Positions 1 through 5,114 are shown, counted from the first letter of the stretch. The stretch is 5,278 nucleotides of DNA from Clostridiales bacterium (GCA_012800685.1 JAAZIT010000068.1:1-5278), one strand, 5' to 3'. Made by a program: numbers and translations. The notes: generated from the sequence alone by a model not told the origin.

Positions 1-254
1 TTATGTTACACTTTAATTAGAATCATATGTTAACCAATTATTTGTATAAGACATATTAATATTTATTTAAATTTAATTATAATTTGCGAAACTGGTATAA
101 ATCATATGACACTTTTATATACTTATAATATTACGCAGATATGTCATTAGAATTGTTTTAAGCTATTTAAATCAGATAGATTTATCTAAAATTTCATAAA
201 ATGTTACGTGCTATAGGATTTAGCATATCTAAATAGTATGAGGGGGGAAGCAAT
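1..254. other. AT-rich leader upstream of the membrane protein/peptidase unit
   Basis: No gene is seen here on either strand. The stretch is extremely AT-rich. An extended -10-like sequence TGGTATAAA lies at 93-101 and a TATAAT at 124-129, but neither has a good -35 at 16-18 bases, so no promoter is called. A 9-base direct repeat AATCATATG occurs at 21-29 and 100-108. Two small hairpins can form in the presumed 5' leader: AGATA/TATCT (174-178 with 183-187) and TGCTA/TAGCA (209-213 with 221-225). Their role is unknown. Confidence 0.5.
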
Positions 255-719
255 GTGAAAAAATATTTAACACCGATATTATTAATTGTTATACTGGTTG
301 TTTTAGTAAGTTTTCTTATTATTTATAATTTAAATAATAAGGACACAAATTCTAATGACAGTAATACAAAATCCGAGAGCACCCAATCCGACAGTATAGA
401 TGTATCTAAATTAGTTTTCTCGGTAAAAACAAATGGCAATTTTGATTCATATATTATATCAAGTGAAGATATTAAACAAGAAATTTTAGATGAAATGGAA
501 AATATCACTATAAATAATTTGAACATTAGTGAGGAAGATATTGAAAATCCAAAAGGTGGAGAGCAATATTATCTTGATATAACTTATAGCGATGGAGAAA
601 ATTTTGGATATCTTGGGTTGATTTTATCATCAAAAGCTAATATCCAGATAGATGATGATTATTATAACGTCTCTCCAGACATTAAAAACAAGCTAATTGA
701 ATTATTAAAAAACAAGTAA
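255..719 (+). CDS. Small membrane-anchored extracytoplasmic protein of unknown function
   Basis: I do not recognise a named family. The 154-residue product begins with two lysines and one long hydrophobic segment (about residues 5-25) with no lipobox cysteine, so it is probably a single-pass N-in anchor. A Ser/Thr/Asn/Asp-rich linker follows (about 28-48), then a compact acidic domain (about 50-154) that would sit outside the membrane. That domain has alternating strand-like and helical stretches ending in a Lys/Leu-rich helix; its layout is loosely reminiscent of small DUF5301-type extracytoplasmic domains, which I cannot confirm. The start is GTG: the strong site AGGGGGG (241-247) lies 7 bases before it. 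An ATG two bases upstream is followed at once by TGA and cannot be the start. The peptidase gene follows after 21 bases with its own ribosome site, so the two are likely one transcript. The gene is visibly more AT-rich than the perR-dfx-rbr genes. Confidence 0.8.
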   Translation: MKKYLTPILLIVILVVLVSFLIIYNLNNKDTNSNDSNTKSESTQSDSIDVSKLVFSVKTNGNFDSYIISSEDIKQEILDEMENITINNLNISEEDIENPKGGEQYYLDITYSDGENFGYLGLILSSKANIQIDDDYYNVSPDIKNKLIELLKNK

Positions 720-740
720 ATTGTAAAAGGAGTAAATAAT

Positions 741-1757
741 ATGAATATTAAAAAAAGAATTTTACTTTTATTGTTAGTTTTAACTATGGTATTTTCAATA
801 CCAATATCTACTGTTCAAGCATCTAATGTAGATGAATTACCTTTATCAGCACAAGTAAGTAAAACAATATCATATAATAACTATGGCAATGTTCTTGAGA
901 AATTGTCCCTATTAAATTCTAATAACCAAATTATAGCATATTGCCTAAATTTTGAAAAAGCATATTTGATTTACGATATTAATGGCAATGTTATAGAGCA
1001 TTGTGGTGAAGCACAGTCAATTTATAATGCAAGCAATAATTGCTATTATGGTGGTCCATTACAATATTTTGAAAAAGCAAATGGTGCATATATAAATCTA
1101 AATAGTCAGAGTGCTGTACCGGAAGAACATTTCACAGAATTGTCTAATAATTTTTCTGAATCAAGAAAGAATATTACAACTTTTGATTATAGTCCTTATT
1201 ATGCGGAGACAACTAAAACATTTTATACATCAGGAACACCTAGAACATTAAACTATAATACAAAAGGTACTTGTGGCTCTCTAGCTGCAACAATCCTATT
1301 ATTTTATTATCATGATTATGTATATAGTCCTTATGTAGCGTCTGGCTTAGTCAATTCTCCTAGAGCTCTTCATAATGTATTAATTCCTTTAATAGAAATA
1401 GGAGGAGTTGCAGGAAATGGTTCAAGCTATACGACGCTAAAAAATGGTATTAACAAATATTTATCAAGTGTAAATCTAACCCAAAGTGCTACTATTATTG
1501 CGAAAGCAAACGTTAGTTCATATGGGTTTACAAAGATTTATAATTCAAATAAACCATTTATTTTAGGGCTATACTCTGGAAGCAGTTCAAGTACTTGGGC
1601 AATTGACCATTGGGTAGTGGCTTACGGTGTTAGAAGTCATTATATAAATGATAGTCTATTGACAAGTAGAGAGTTTATTGTTAATAACGGTTGGGGTTCA
1701 AATAATGTTTTTATTACATATAATAGTAGCTATATCGATGGTGCAGTTGGAATTTAA
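741..1757 (+). CDS. Secreted papain-like (clan CA) cysteine peptidase with prodomain
   Basis: This is a predicted exported protease of 338 residues. Residues 1-27 form a classic signal peptide (positive Lys/Arg start, Leu-rich core, cleavage expected after VQA at 27). Residues 28 to about 160 look like a propeptide, with a YYGGPL motif at 102-107 and cysteines at 68, 88 and 101. The C-terminal catalytic domain has the clan CA order: Cys178 in KGTCGSLAA at a helix start, His290 in AIDHWVVAYGV, and Asn316 in NNGWGSNN, equivalent to the NSWG motif of papain. Asn173 may supply the oxyanion hole. The arrangement recalls streptopain (C10) and C39-like secreted peptidases; I cannot assign the exact family. 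The ribosome site AAAGGAG (726-732) lies 8 bases before ATG. It follows the anchored small protein by 21 bases and ends before a strong terminator. The substrate is unknown; matrix, host protein or peptide processing are all possible. The domain stops soon after the Asn motif, as is usual for a complete enzyme. Confidence 0.8.
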   Translation: MNIKKRILLLLLVLTMVFSIPISTVQASNVDELPLSAQVSKTISYNNYGNVLEKLSLLNSNNQIIAYCLNFEKAYLIYDINGNVIEHCGEAQSIYNASNNCYYGGPLQYFEKANGAYINLNSQSAVPEEHFTELSNNFSESRKNITTFDYSPYYAETTKTFYTSGTPRTLNYNTKGTCGSLAATILLFYYHDYVYSPYVASGLVNSPRALHNVLIPLIEIGGVAGNGSSYTTLKNGINKYLSSVNLTQSATIIAKANVSSYGFTKIYNSNKPFILGLYSGSSSSTWAIDHWVVAYGVRSHYINDSLLTSREFIVNNGWGSNNVFITYNSSYIDGAVGI

Positions 1758-1766
1758 GCCGACCAA

Positions 1767-1795
1767 TTGCTATTTGACGCCTTATTTTCTATAAT
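1767..1795 (+). promoter_or_regulatory. Candidate sigma-A promoter between the peptidase gene and the terminator
   Basis: TTGCTA (1767-1772) and a perfect TATAAT (1790-1795) are 17 bases apart, just after the peptidase stop codon. A transcript from here would start near 1802 and meet the terminator at 1821-1862, giving only about 60 bases. It may be fortuitous in AT-rich DNA, or it may drive a very short RNA. Confidence 0.3.
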
Positions 1796-1820
1796 GTTGG
1801 TATTGCTGTAACATGAAAAA

Positions 1821-1862
1821 TTAAAGCCGAATCCCCACTTTATGTGAGAATTCGGCTTTTAA
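1821..1862. terminator. Bidirectional intrinsic terminator between peptidase and sugar kinase genes
   Basis: A perfect 10-base-pair stem, AAAGCCGAAT (1823-1832) with ATTCGGCTTT (1850-1859), encloses a 17-base interior that can extend with CAC/GTG (1836-1838 with 1844-1846) around a TTTAT loop. T-rich sequence follows on the plus strand (TTTTAATTTGTTTATTT). On the minus strand TTTAATTTTT follows. It therefore suits both the peptidase transcript and the convergent kinase transcript, whose stop codon lies about 20 bases away. Confidence 0.9.
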
Positions 1863-1881
1863 TTTGTTTATTTCTATAAAA

Positions 1882-2778
1882 TTACTTATTTATTATATCC
1901 ATAATTTCATTAATTTTTGGTGGGTTTAAAGGTAAAGGAAATTTTGTTATTGCAACGGCAGAGCATGCACTTGCAAATTTTATTATATTATCGTCATCCA
2001 TTCCGTTGAGTAAAGCGTAAGAACAGCCTGCTTTAAAGGAATCCCCAGCCCCCAGTGTGCTAACCACATCAACCTTATATGGAGAAAATCGTTTCATTTT
2101 AGTTCCCTTTCTACCATAAAACAAGTCATTTCCACCATTTGTAATAATGGTTAGACCATCGCTTTTTTCTATAAATAGCGGAAACAATTCCTCACGGGAC
2201 ATATCAGGGTAGTACAAATGAATTCCCTCGCCTGATATAATAGATATTGCTGCATTTTGGTGTACGTAGCTATTGAACGAACAATCAATTGTAACATATG
2301 GTTTTCCGTGTTTTACACAAAATCTCGCTGCTTGTTCAGATTGTTCTTGAAAAAAAGGATCAATTGCAGCAACACTACAATTAATTATGTCCTCTTCTTT
2401 TGGAGAATTCCAGCGTTTTTCGCCATTTGTAAAATAATTTCCAAAGGTTCCCATCGGCGAACGATATTTATCCGAAATAATAATATAATCCTCTAATCCA
2501 TCATAATTATCATCAAAATTTAATGAAGATAAGTCTACAGTTTTATCCTTGTAAAAAGAATTTAAAAGTGGTGAAATATTGCGTCCAATGTGGTTTCCAT
2601 CAAGCTTAACATTTATTCCAAGTGAAGAAAGCACAGTTGCACATGTACCTGTTTCGCCTCCAGGTAATCGGTATATATTTTTAATTTCTGAATATTCATC
2701 AACCTTAGGGAACTCCTTTAATAAAAAGCTTGTTGATGCTAATACCATTCCAAACAAATAAATATTTTTATCTTTCAT
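1882..2778 (-). CDS. PfkB (ribokinase)-family carbohydrate kinase
   Basis: A cytoplasmic kinase that would phosphorylate a sugar or nucleoside hydroxyl with ATP. The 298-residue length is normal for the family. The N-terminal PfkB signature region is at about 39-54 (PGGETGTCATVLSSLG), with the usual double glycine but Thr45 where many members have Asn. A second glycine-rich stretch (about 60-67, DGNHIGRN) follows. The C-terminal signature is at 240-247 (STLGAGDS), with the GAGD anion hole and catalytic base Asp246; the common leading Asp of D-T-x-G-A-G-D is Ser240 here. These substitutions and the lack of sugar-transport or isomerase neighbours leave the substrate open. ATG is preceded by AGAAAGG (complement of 2788-2794) with a 9-base gap. 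The gene is transcribed alone, converging on the peptidase gene and diverging from the perR operon. A cre-like palindrome at 2948-2961 may regulate it. Confidence 0.85.
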   Translation of the reverse strand: MKDKNIYLFGMVLASTSFLLKEFPKVDEYSEIKNIYRLPGGETGTCATVLSSLGINVKLDGNHIGRNISPLLNSFYKDKTVDLSSLNFDDNYDGLEDYIIISDKYRSPMGTFGNYFTNGEKRWNSPKEEDIINCSVAAIDPFFQEQSEQAARFCVKHGKPYVTIDCSFNSYVHQNAAISIISGEGIHLYYPDMSREELFPLFIEKSDGLTIITNGGNDLFYGRKGTKMKRFSPYKVDVVSTLGAGDSFKAGCSYALLNGMDDDNIIKFASACSAVAITKFPLPLNPPKINEIMDIINK

Positions 2779-2836
2779 AATGAAAAACCTTTCTATAACT
2801 GGTTGTTAAATAAAAAAATTAAGTAAAATTAGTTTC

Positions 2837-2865
2837 AAAATATTTTTCCAATAGCTTTGTGTTAA
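2837..2865 (-). promoter_or_regulatory. Candidate promoter of the PfkB-family kinase gene
   Basis: Read on the minus strand, TTAACA (complement of 2860-2865, five of six matches to the -35 consensus) is separated by exactly 17 bases from TATTTT (complement of 2837-2842, four of six matches to -10). It lies about 60 bases before the kinase start, a sensible leader length. The -10 is weak, so this is only the best of several AT-rich candidates. Confidence 0.3.
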
Positions 2866-2947
2866 ATTTTGTAATAACTTATTTTCGTTTTAAATTATTA
2901 GGGGTGTAAAAATACATTTTGAGTATAAGTTGTATCTGATTTACAAT

Positions 2948-2961
2948 TATAAACGTTATCA
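2948..2961. promoter_or_regulatory. cre-like (CcpA/LacI-family) operator candidate
   Basis: TATAAACGTTATCA matches the catabolite-response consensus TGWAANCGNTNWCA at all fixed positions except the second (A for G), around a central CG. It lies about 170 bases upstream of a sugar kinase gene, which makes carbon-catabolite or local LacI-type control plausible. Related AACGTT cores lie at 3012-3017 and, as the ACGTT half, at 3013-3017, 3027-3031 (inverted) and 3119-3123, but those match the consensus poorly. Confidence 0.35.
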
Positions 2962-3191
2962 CACAAAACTACTTTAACATTATTATATAAATATTGCAAT
3001 AGTTCTAATAAAACGTTACAATCTTAAACGTGTTCGTCACATAAAATTAACAATATAAATATTACAAGGAAGTGGAAACAATAAACCGTCAATCGTATAA
3101 ACCATTTAAAGGCAAAACACGTTATCTAAGTCCCTCTTCTTATCTAACCCCTTTTTCATCTTACCTCTTATCGCTAATCATTCTTATTAGT

Positions 3192-3204
3192 GTGACTTAG
3201 TCAC
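3192..3204. promoter_or_regulatory. Perfect 13-base palindrome upstream of perR, operator candidate
   Basis: GTGACTTAGTCAC is a perfect inverted repeat with 6-base arms around a single central T. It is relatively GC-rich in an AT-rich intergenic region and lies just upstream of the candidate -10 elements for perR, where a -35 or activator/repressor site would sit. It does not match the Bacillus PerR box (TTATAAT-n-ATTATAA). The binding protein is therefore unknown. Confidence 0.35.
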
Positions 3205-3223
3205 GGACTTAATAGTTTGGACA

Positions 3224-3249
3224 TGGTACAATAACGACAATGTTATAGT
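3224..3249 (+). promoter_or_regulatory. Candidate perR operon promoter(s) with overlapping inverted repeat
   Basis: Two extended -10 elements are visible: TGGTACAAT (3224-3232) and TGTTATAGT (3241-3249). Neither has a strong -35, though TTGGAC is at 3217-3222. An inverted repeat runs through both: ACaATAAC (3228-3235) pairs with GTTATaGT (3242-3249), seven of eight positions, around a 6-base spacer. That geometry would let a dimeric Fur-family repressor block RNA polymerase, consistent with autoregulation by the gene just downstream. Autoregulation is common for perR; the site assignment is inference. Confidence 0.4.
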
Positions 3250-3278
3250 GTTAACAAAAAAACAGTTGTTAGGGGGTT

Positions 3279-3758
3279 ATGGGATATATGAATATTGTTA
3301 GCAACTTTGTTAAAAATAGTGATAGCATTAGTACTAGTACTAGTACTAGTAATATTAATAATGCAAAGGTTTTGCGAAACACTCCACAGCGACAGGTTGT
3401 TTTAAAAGTTGTTCGTGAAAGCATGGATCACCCAACTGCCGAAACTATTTTTGAAAGGGCTAGAGAGCTTGATCCAAACATCAGCGTTGCAACGGTTTAT
3501 AGAAATCTTGGAATTCTATTCCAAAAAGGCGAAATAAATCAAATTGCATTGCCCTTTGGTGCTTGTCATTACGACTTTAATCTTGCACAGCATTATCATT
3601 TTTATTGCAATGCTTGTAACAGCGTTGAGGATATTATTGCCAAAGACGTTGAAAACAAGAGCTTTCAAGGACTTAAGGACAAGCTTGATATGCCTAAATA
3701 TGTTATAAATGGCTGTGAGCTTATTTTTACAGGTCTTTGTCCAAATTGCAGTAATTAG
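3279..3758 (+). CDS. perR: PerR-like peroxide-sensing repressor of the Fur family
   Basis: A DNA-binding, metal-dependent regulator expected to repress peroxide-defence genes until its histidine ligands are oxidised. The winged helix spans about 33-92, with the TPQR motif at 35-38, HPTAE at 51-55 and the recognition-helix signature SVATVYRNL at 69-77. The regulatory metal residues of Bacillus PerR all have counterparts: His51, Asp99, His105, His107 and Asp118. The Asp at the last site favours PerR over Fur, which usually has Glu. Structural zinc ligands are the CxxC pairs 110/113 and 154/157. The N-terminus is unusually long and polar, with an STSTSTS run at 18-24 from a DNA repeat. Start choice is uncertain: AGGGGG (3271-3276) is only 2 bases from this ATG and 11 bases from the in-frame ATG at 3288, which may be the true start. 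It heads an apparent operon with dfx (48 bases later) and rbr. Confidence 0.88.
   Translation: MGYMNIVSNFVKNSDSISTSTSTSNINNAKVLRNTPQRQVVLKVVRESMDHPTAETIFERARELDPNISVATVYRNLGILFQKGEINQIALPFGACHYDFNLAQHYHFYCNACNSVEDIIAKDVENKSFQGLKDKLDMPKYVINGCELIFTGLCPNCSN
3330..3350 (+). repeat. In-frame hexanucleotide tandem repeat in perR
   Basis: AGTACT is repeated three times and followed by AGT, encoding Ser-Thr-Ser-Thr-Ser-Thr-Ser in the disordered N-terminal extension of the PerR-like protein. Because the unit is six bases, gain or loss of copies would keep the frame and only change the linker length. Confidence 0.9.
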
Positions 3759-3806
3759 AATCGGAAACCACATTAACATACAACACAAATTAAAGGAGGA
3801 AGCTTT

Positions 3807-4178
3807 ATGAAATTCATGAAATGTAATCATTGCGGAAATATTGTTGCTTTTGTTGAGGAAAAACAAGACAACATTATTTGCTGTGGGGAGAAAATGGAAA
3901 TGTTAATCGCAAACACGGTTGACGCATCAGTAGAAAAACACGCACCTGTTGTTACCGTACAAGGTGACAAGGTTGATGTTGTTATTGGGGAGAACCCACA
4001 CCCAATGCTTCCAGAGCATTATATTGGCTGGGTTGTTCTTGAGACAAAGCTAGGTAACCAACGTAAGATTTTGAAAAATGGTGAGCCATCAGCTTGCTTT
4101 AAAGTTTGCAGTGGTGACAAATTTGTTAGAGCCTATGCGTATTGCAATCTTCATGGGTTATGGGAAACTAAGGCTTAG
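3807..4178 (+). CDS. dfx: Desulfoferrodoxin (two-iron-centre superoxide reductase)
   Basis: Reduces superoxide to hydrogen peroxide in the cytoplasm using electrons usually delivered by rubredoxin, without making oxygen, which suits an anaerobe. The 123-residue protein has both domains of the 2Fe class. The N-terminal desulforedoxin domain carries a rubredoxin-like Fe(Cys)4 centre from Cys6, Cys9, Cys25 and Cys26. The catalytic domain has the square-pyramidal site ligands His45, His65, His71 and His116, with Cys113 as the axial ligand in the YCNLHGLW motif. Glu43-Lys44, just before the first His, correspond to the residues that guide superoxide and protonate the product. ATG follows AAGGAGG (3793-3799) by 7 bases. 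It sits between perR and rbr with no terminator on the perR side, and its product feeds rubrerythrin. The stop codon lies in the loop of a hairpin. Confidence 0.96.
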   Translation: MKFMKCNHCGNIVAFVEEKQDNIICCGEKMEMLIANTVDASVEKHAPVVTVQGDKVDVVIGENPHPMLPEHYIGWVVLETKLGNQRKILKNGEPSACFKVCSGDKFVRAYAYCNLHGLWETKA

Positions 4179-4189
4179 CCCTTAGTTTT
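4165..4189 (+). promoter_or_regulatory. Intercistronic hairpin spanning the dfx stop codon
   Basis: AAACTAAGG (4165-4173) and CCTTAGTTT (4180-4188) form a perfect 9-base-pair stem around the 6-base loop CTTAGC, which contains most of the dfx TAG stop. Only four T's follow before GGAC, so as a terminator it is weak. It could act as a partial terminator, an RNA-stability element or a processing boundary that sets dfx and rbr mRNA levels separately. The rbr ribosome site begins about 27 bases downstream and is not sequestered by it. Confidence 0.55.
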
Positions 4190-4229
4190 GGACAATTAAT
4201 TAAAATATTTTTTAAAAGGAGAAAAGAAA

Positions 4230-4772
4230 ATGGGTAATAATCGTTACAAAGGAACAAAAACAGAGGCAAATCTAGCAACGGCTTTTGCAGGTGAATCACA
4301 GGCAAGAAACAAGTACACTTATTTCGCTTCAGTGGCAAAAAAAGAGGGTTTTGAGCAGATTTCTTCACTTTTCATCAAGACAGCTGACAACGAAAAGGAA
4401 CACGCTAAAATGTGGTTTAAGGAGTTAGGCGAGCTTGGAAATACTGCTGAAAATCTACTAGCAGCAGCTGAGGGCGAAAACTACGAATGGACAGATATGT
4501 ATGACACCTTTGCAAAGGAAGCTGATGAAGAGGGCTTCCATGAACTAGCTGAAAAGTTTAGAGGTGTTGCTGAAATTGAAAAGGCTCATGAGGAGAGATA
4601 TCGTGCATTACTTAAAAATGTTGAAATGCAGACAGTCTTTGAAAAGGGCGAGGAAAAAATGTGGGAGTGTCGCAATTGCGGTCACCTAGTTATGGGCAAA
4701 AAAGCTCCTCAGGTTTGTCCTGTATGTGTTCACCCAAAAAGTTATTTCGAGGTTAGAAACGAGAATTACTAA
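4230..4772 (+). CDS. rbr: Rubrerythrin (NADH/rubredoxin-dependent peroxide reductase)
   Basis: A cytoplasmic non-haem diiron protein that reduces hydrogen peroxide to water, completing the pathway begun by desulfoferrodoxin. The four-helix ferritin-like domain (about 8-131) carries the two-ExxH diiron pattern: Glu22 in FAGESQARNKY, Glu55 and His58 in NEKEHA, Glu83 and Glu86 in GENYEW, and Glu117 and His120 in EKAHEERY. The C-terminal rubredoxin domain (about 143-175) binds iron through Cys147/Cys150 and Cys163/Cys166. At 180 residues it is slightly shorter than the 191-residue Desulfovibrio protein because of a shorter segment between helices two and three, as is usual in Clostridia. ATG follows AAGGAG (4216-4221) by 8 bases. 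It lies 51 bases after dfx and is last in the operon, before terminator hairpins. Codon use is less AT-rich than in the peptidase unit, as expected for a highly expressed gene. Confidence 0.96.
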   Translation: MGNNRYKGTKTEANLATAFAGESQARNKYTYFASVAKKEGFEQISSLFIKTADNEKEHAKMWFKELGELGNTAENLLAAAEGENYEWTDMYDTFAKEADEEGFHELAEKFRGVAEIEKAHEERYRALLKNVEMQTVFEKGEEKMWECRNCGHLVMGKKAPQVCPVCVHPKSYFEVRNENY

Positions 4773-4825
4773 GTTCTAAATTAACAGCAACTAGAATTAC
4801 TTAATTTGTAAAAAGCTAAAAACAA

Positions 4826-4873
4826 AAGGGCACTGCACCGCCTCAACTTGCGGAGATAAGATAAAAAGCCCTT
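4826..4873 (-). terminator. Hairpin with U-tail on the minus strand
   Basis: AAGGGC (4826-4831) pairs with GCCCTT (4868-4873), and a second stem CCGC/GCGG (4838-4841 with 4850-4853) can form inside. On the plus strand no T-run follows. On the minus strand the stem is followed by TTGTTTTTAGCTTTTT, so it works better as a stop for transcription entering from the right. The large loop makes it a poor canonical terminator. Confidence 0.5.
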
Positions 4874-4895
4874 ATGGTAAGTAATATTAGATTTT

Positions 4896-4942
4896 AAAAA
4901 ACAAAATGATTTCGCACTTTAAGCGGAGTCGGTTTGTTTTTT
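4896..4942. terminator. Intrinsic terminator after rbr, likely bidirectional
   Basis: GATTTCGC (4908-4915) pairs with GCGGAGTC (4923-4930) over 8 base pairs with two G-T wobbles and a 7-base loop. Beyond a 2-by-2 mismatch the stem continues with AAAAAACAAA (4896-4905) and TTTGTTTTTT (4933-4942). The outer arms give the U-tract in either direction, so the structure can end the perR-dfx-rbr transcript and any minus-strand transcript arriving from the right. Confidence 0.88.
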
Positions 4943-5114
4943 AGTTAAATACGCTGATTATTGCTAAAATAAATGTAACCATCAATAAAATGTCTTGATT
5001 AATTGAATGCCTTAAGCTTAACCCTGTAAATTCATTTGGTTTTAATGATTGAAAAGCCCCCCTTTTGATATGCTGTATTTCTCCTTGTGACGATAGAACA
5101 CACAATATTTTCAA
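4941..5114 (-). CDS. Possible small hypothetical protein with C-terminal membrane segment
   Basis: A 57-codon frame runs from a TTG (complement of 5112-5114) to a TAA that overlaps the terminator at 4896-4942, the position expected for a real gene's end. Upstream, GGGAGG (complement of 5127-5132) is 12 bases from TTG and 9 from an in-frame CTG. The predicted product has a polar first half and a hydrophobic end, about residues 42-56 (ILLMVTFILAIISVF), that could cross the membrane. I do not recognise it. Against it: there is no ATG or GTG start, and a frame this long can arise by chance in such DNA. It overlaps another open frame described separately and may be a fragment. Confidence 0.25.
   Translation of the reverse strand: MKILCVLSSQGEIQHIKRGAFQSLKPNEFTGLSLRHSINQDILLMVTFILAIISVFN

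Larger units (their letters stand above)
2779..3278. other. 500-base divergent intergenic region between kinase and perR genes
   Basis: No convincing gene is present. The kinase-proximal half is very AT-rich and holds the candidate kinase promoter and the cre-like site. Further on, ACGTT (3013-3017) and AACGT (3027-3031) form a small inverted repeat with a 9-base spacer. From about 3126 to 3190 the plus strand is strongly pyrimidine-rich. Its complement contains AAGAGG, then ATG four bases later (3157-3159), then a 17-codon lysine-rich frame ending at 3106; this is too short and isolated to call. The last 90 bases contain the palindromes and extended -10 elements assigned to perR. Confidence 0.5.

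Noticed and set aside
323..526. Minus-strand 67-codon frame inside the first gene
   Set aside because: It overlaps a gene with a good ribosome site, anchor and operon context; no initiation signal supports the reverse frame.
2257..2496. Plus-strand 79-codon frame opposite the kinase gene
   Set aside because: It lies wholly antisense to a clear PfkB-family gene, has no ribosome site, and its translation has no recognisable features.
2941..3130. CRISPR-like or iteron array from recurring AACGTT cores
   Set aside because: The copies are short, irregularly spaced and in mixed orientation, with no conserved repeat unit of useful length.
3106..3159. 17-codon minus-strand frame with AAGAGG four bases before its ATG
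   Set aside because: It is too short, the spacing is tight, and the purine-rich strand makes such sites likely by chance; no conserved feature is visible.
3516..3866. Minus-strand 116-codon frame across perR and the start of dfx
   Set aside because: It is a shadow of two well-supported genes and crosses their junction; the plus-strand products match known families throughout.
4188..4216. TTGGAC with TTTAAA 17 bases downstream as an internal rbr promoter
   Set aside because: The transcript would start inside or after the rbr ribosome site, so it could not give a normal leader; the -10 match is poor.
4168..4368. Minus-strand 66-codon frame over the dfx/rbr junction
   Set aside because: Antisense shadow of rubrerythrin with no support for translation.
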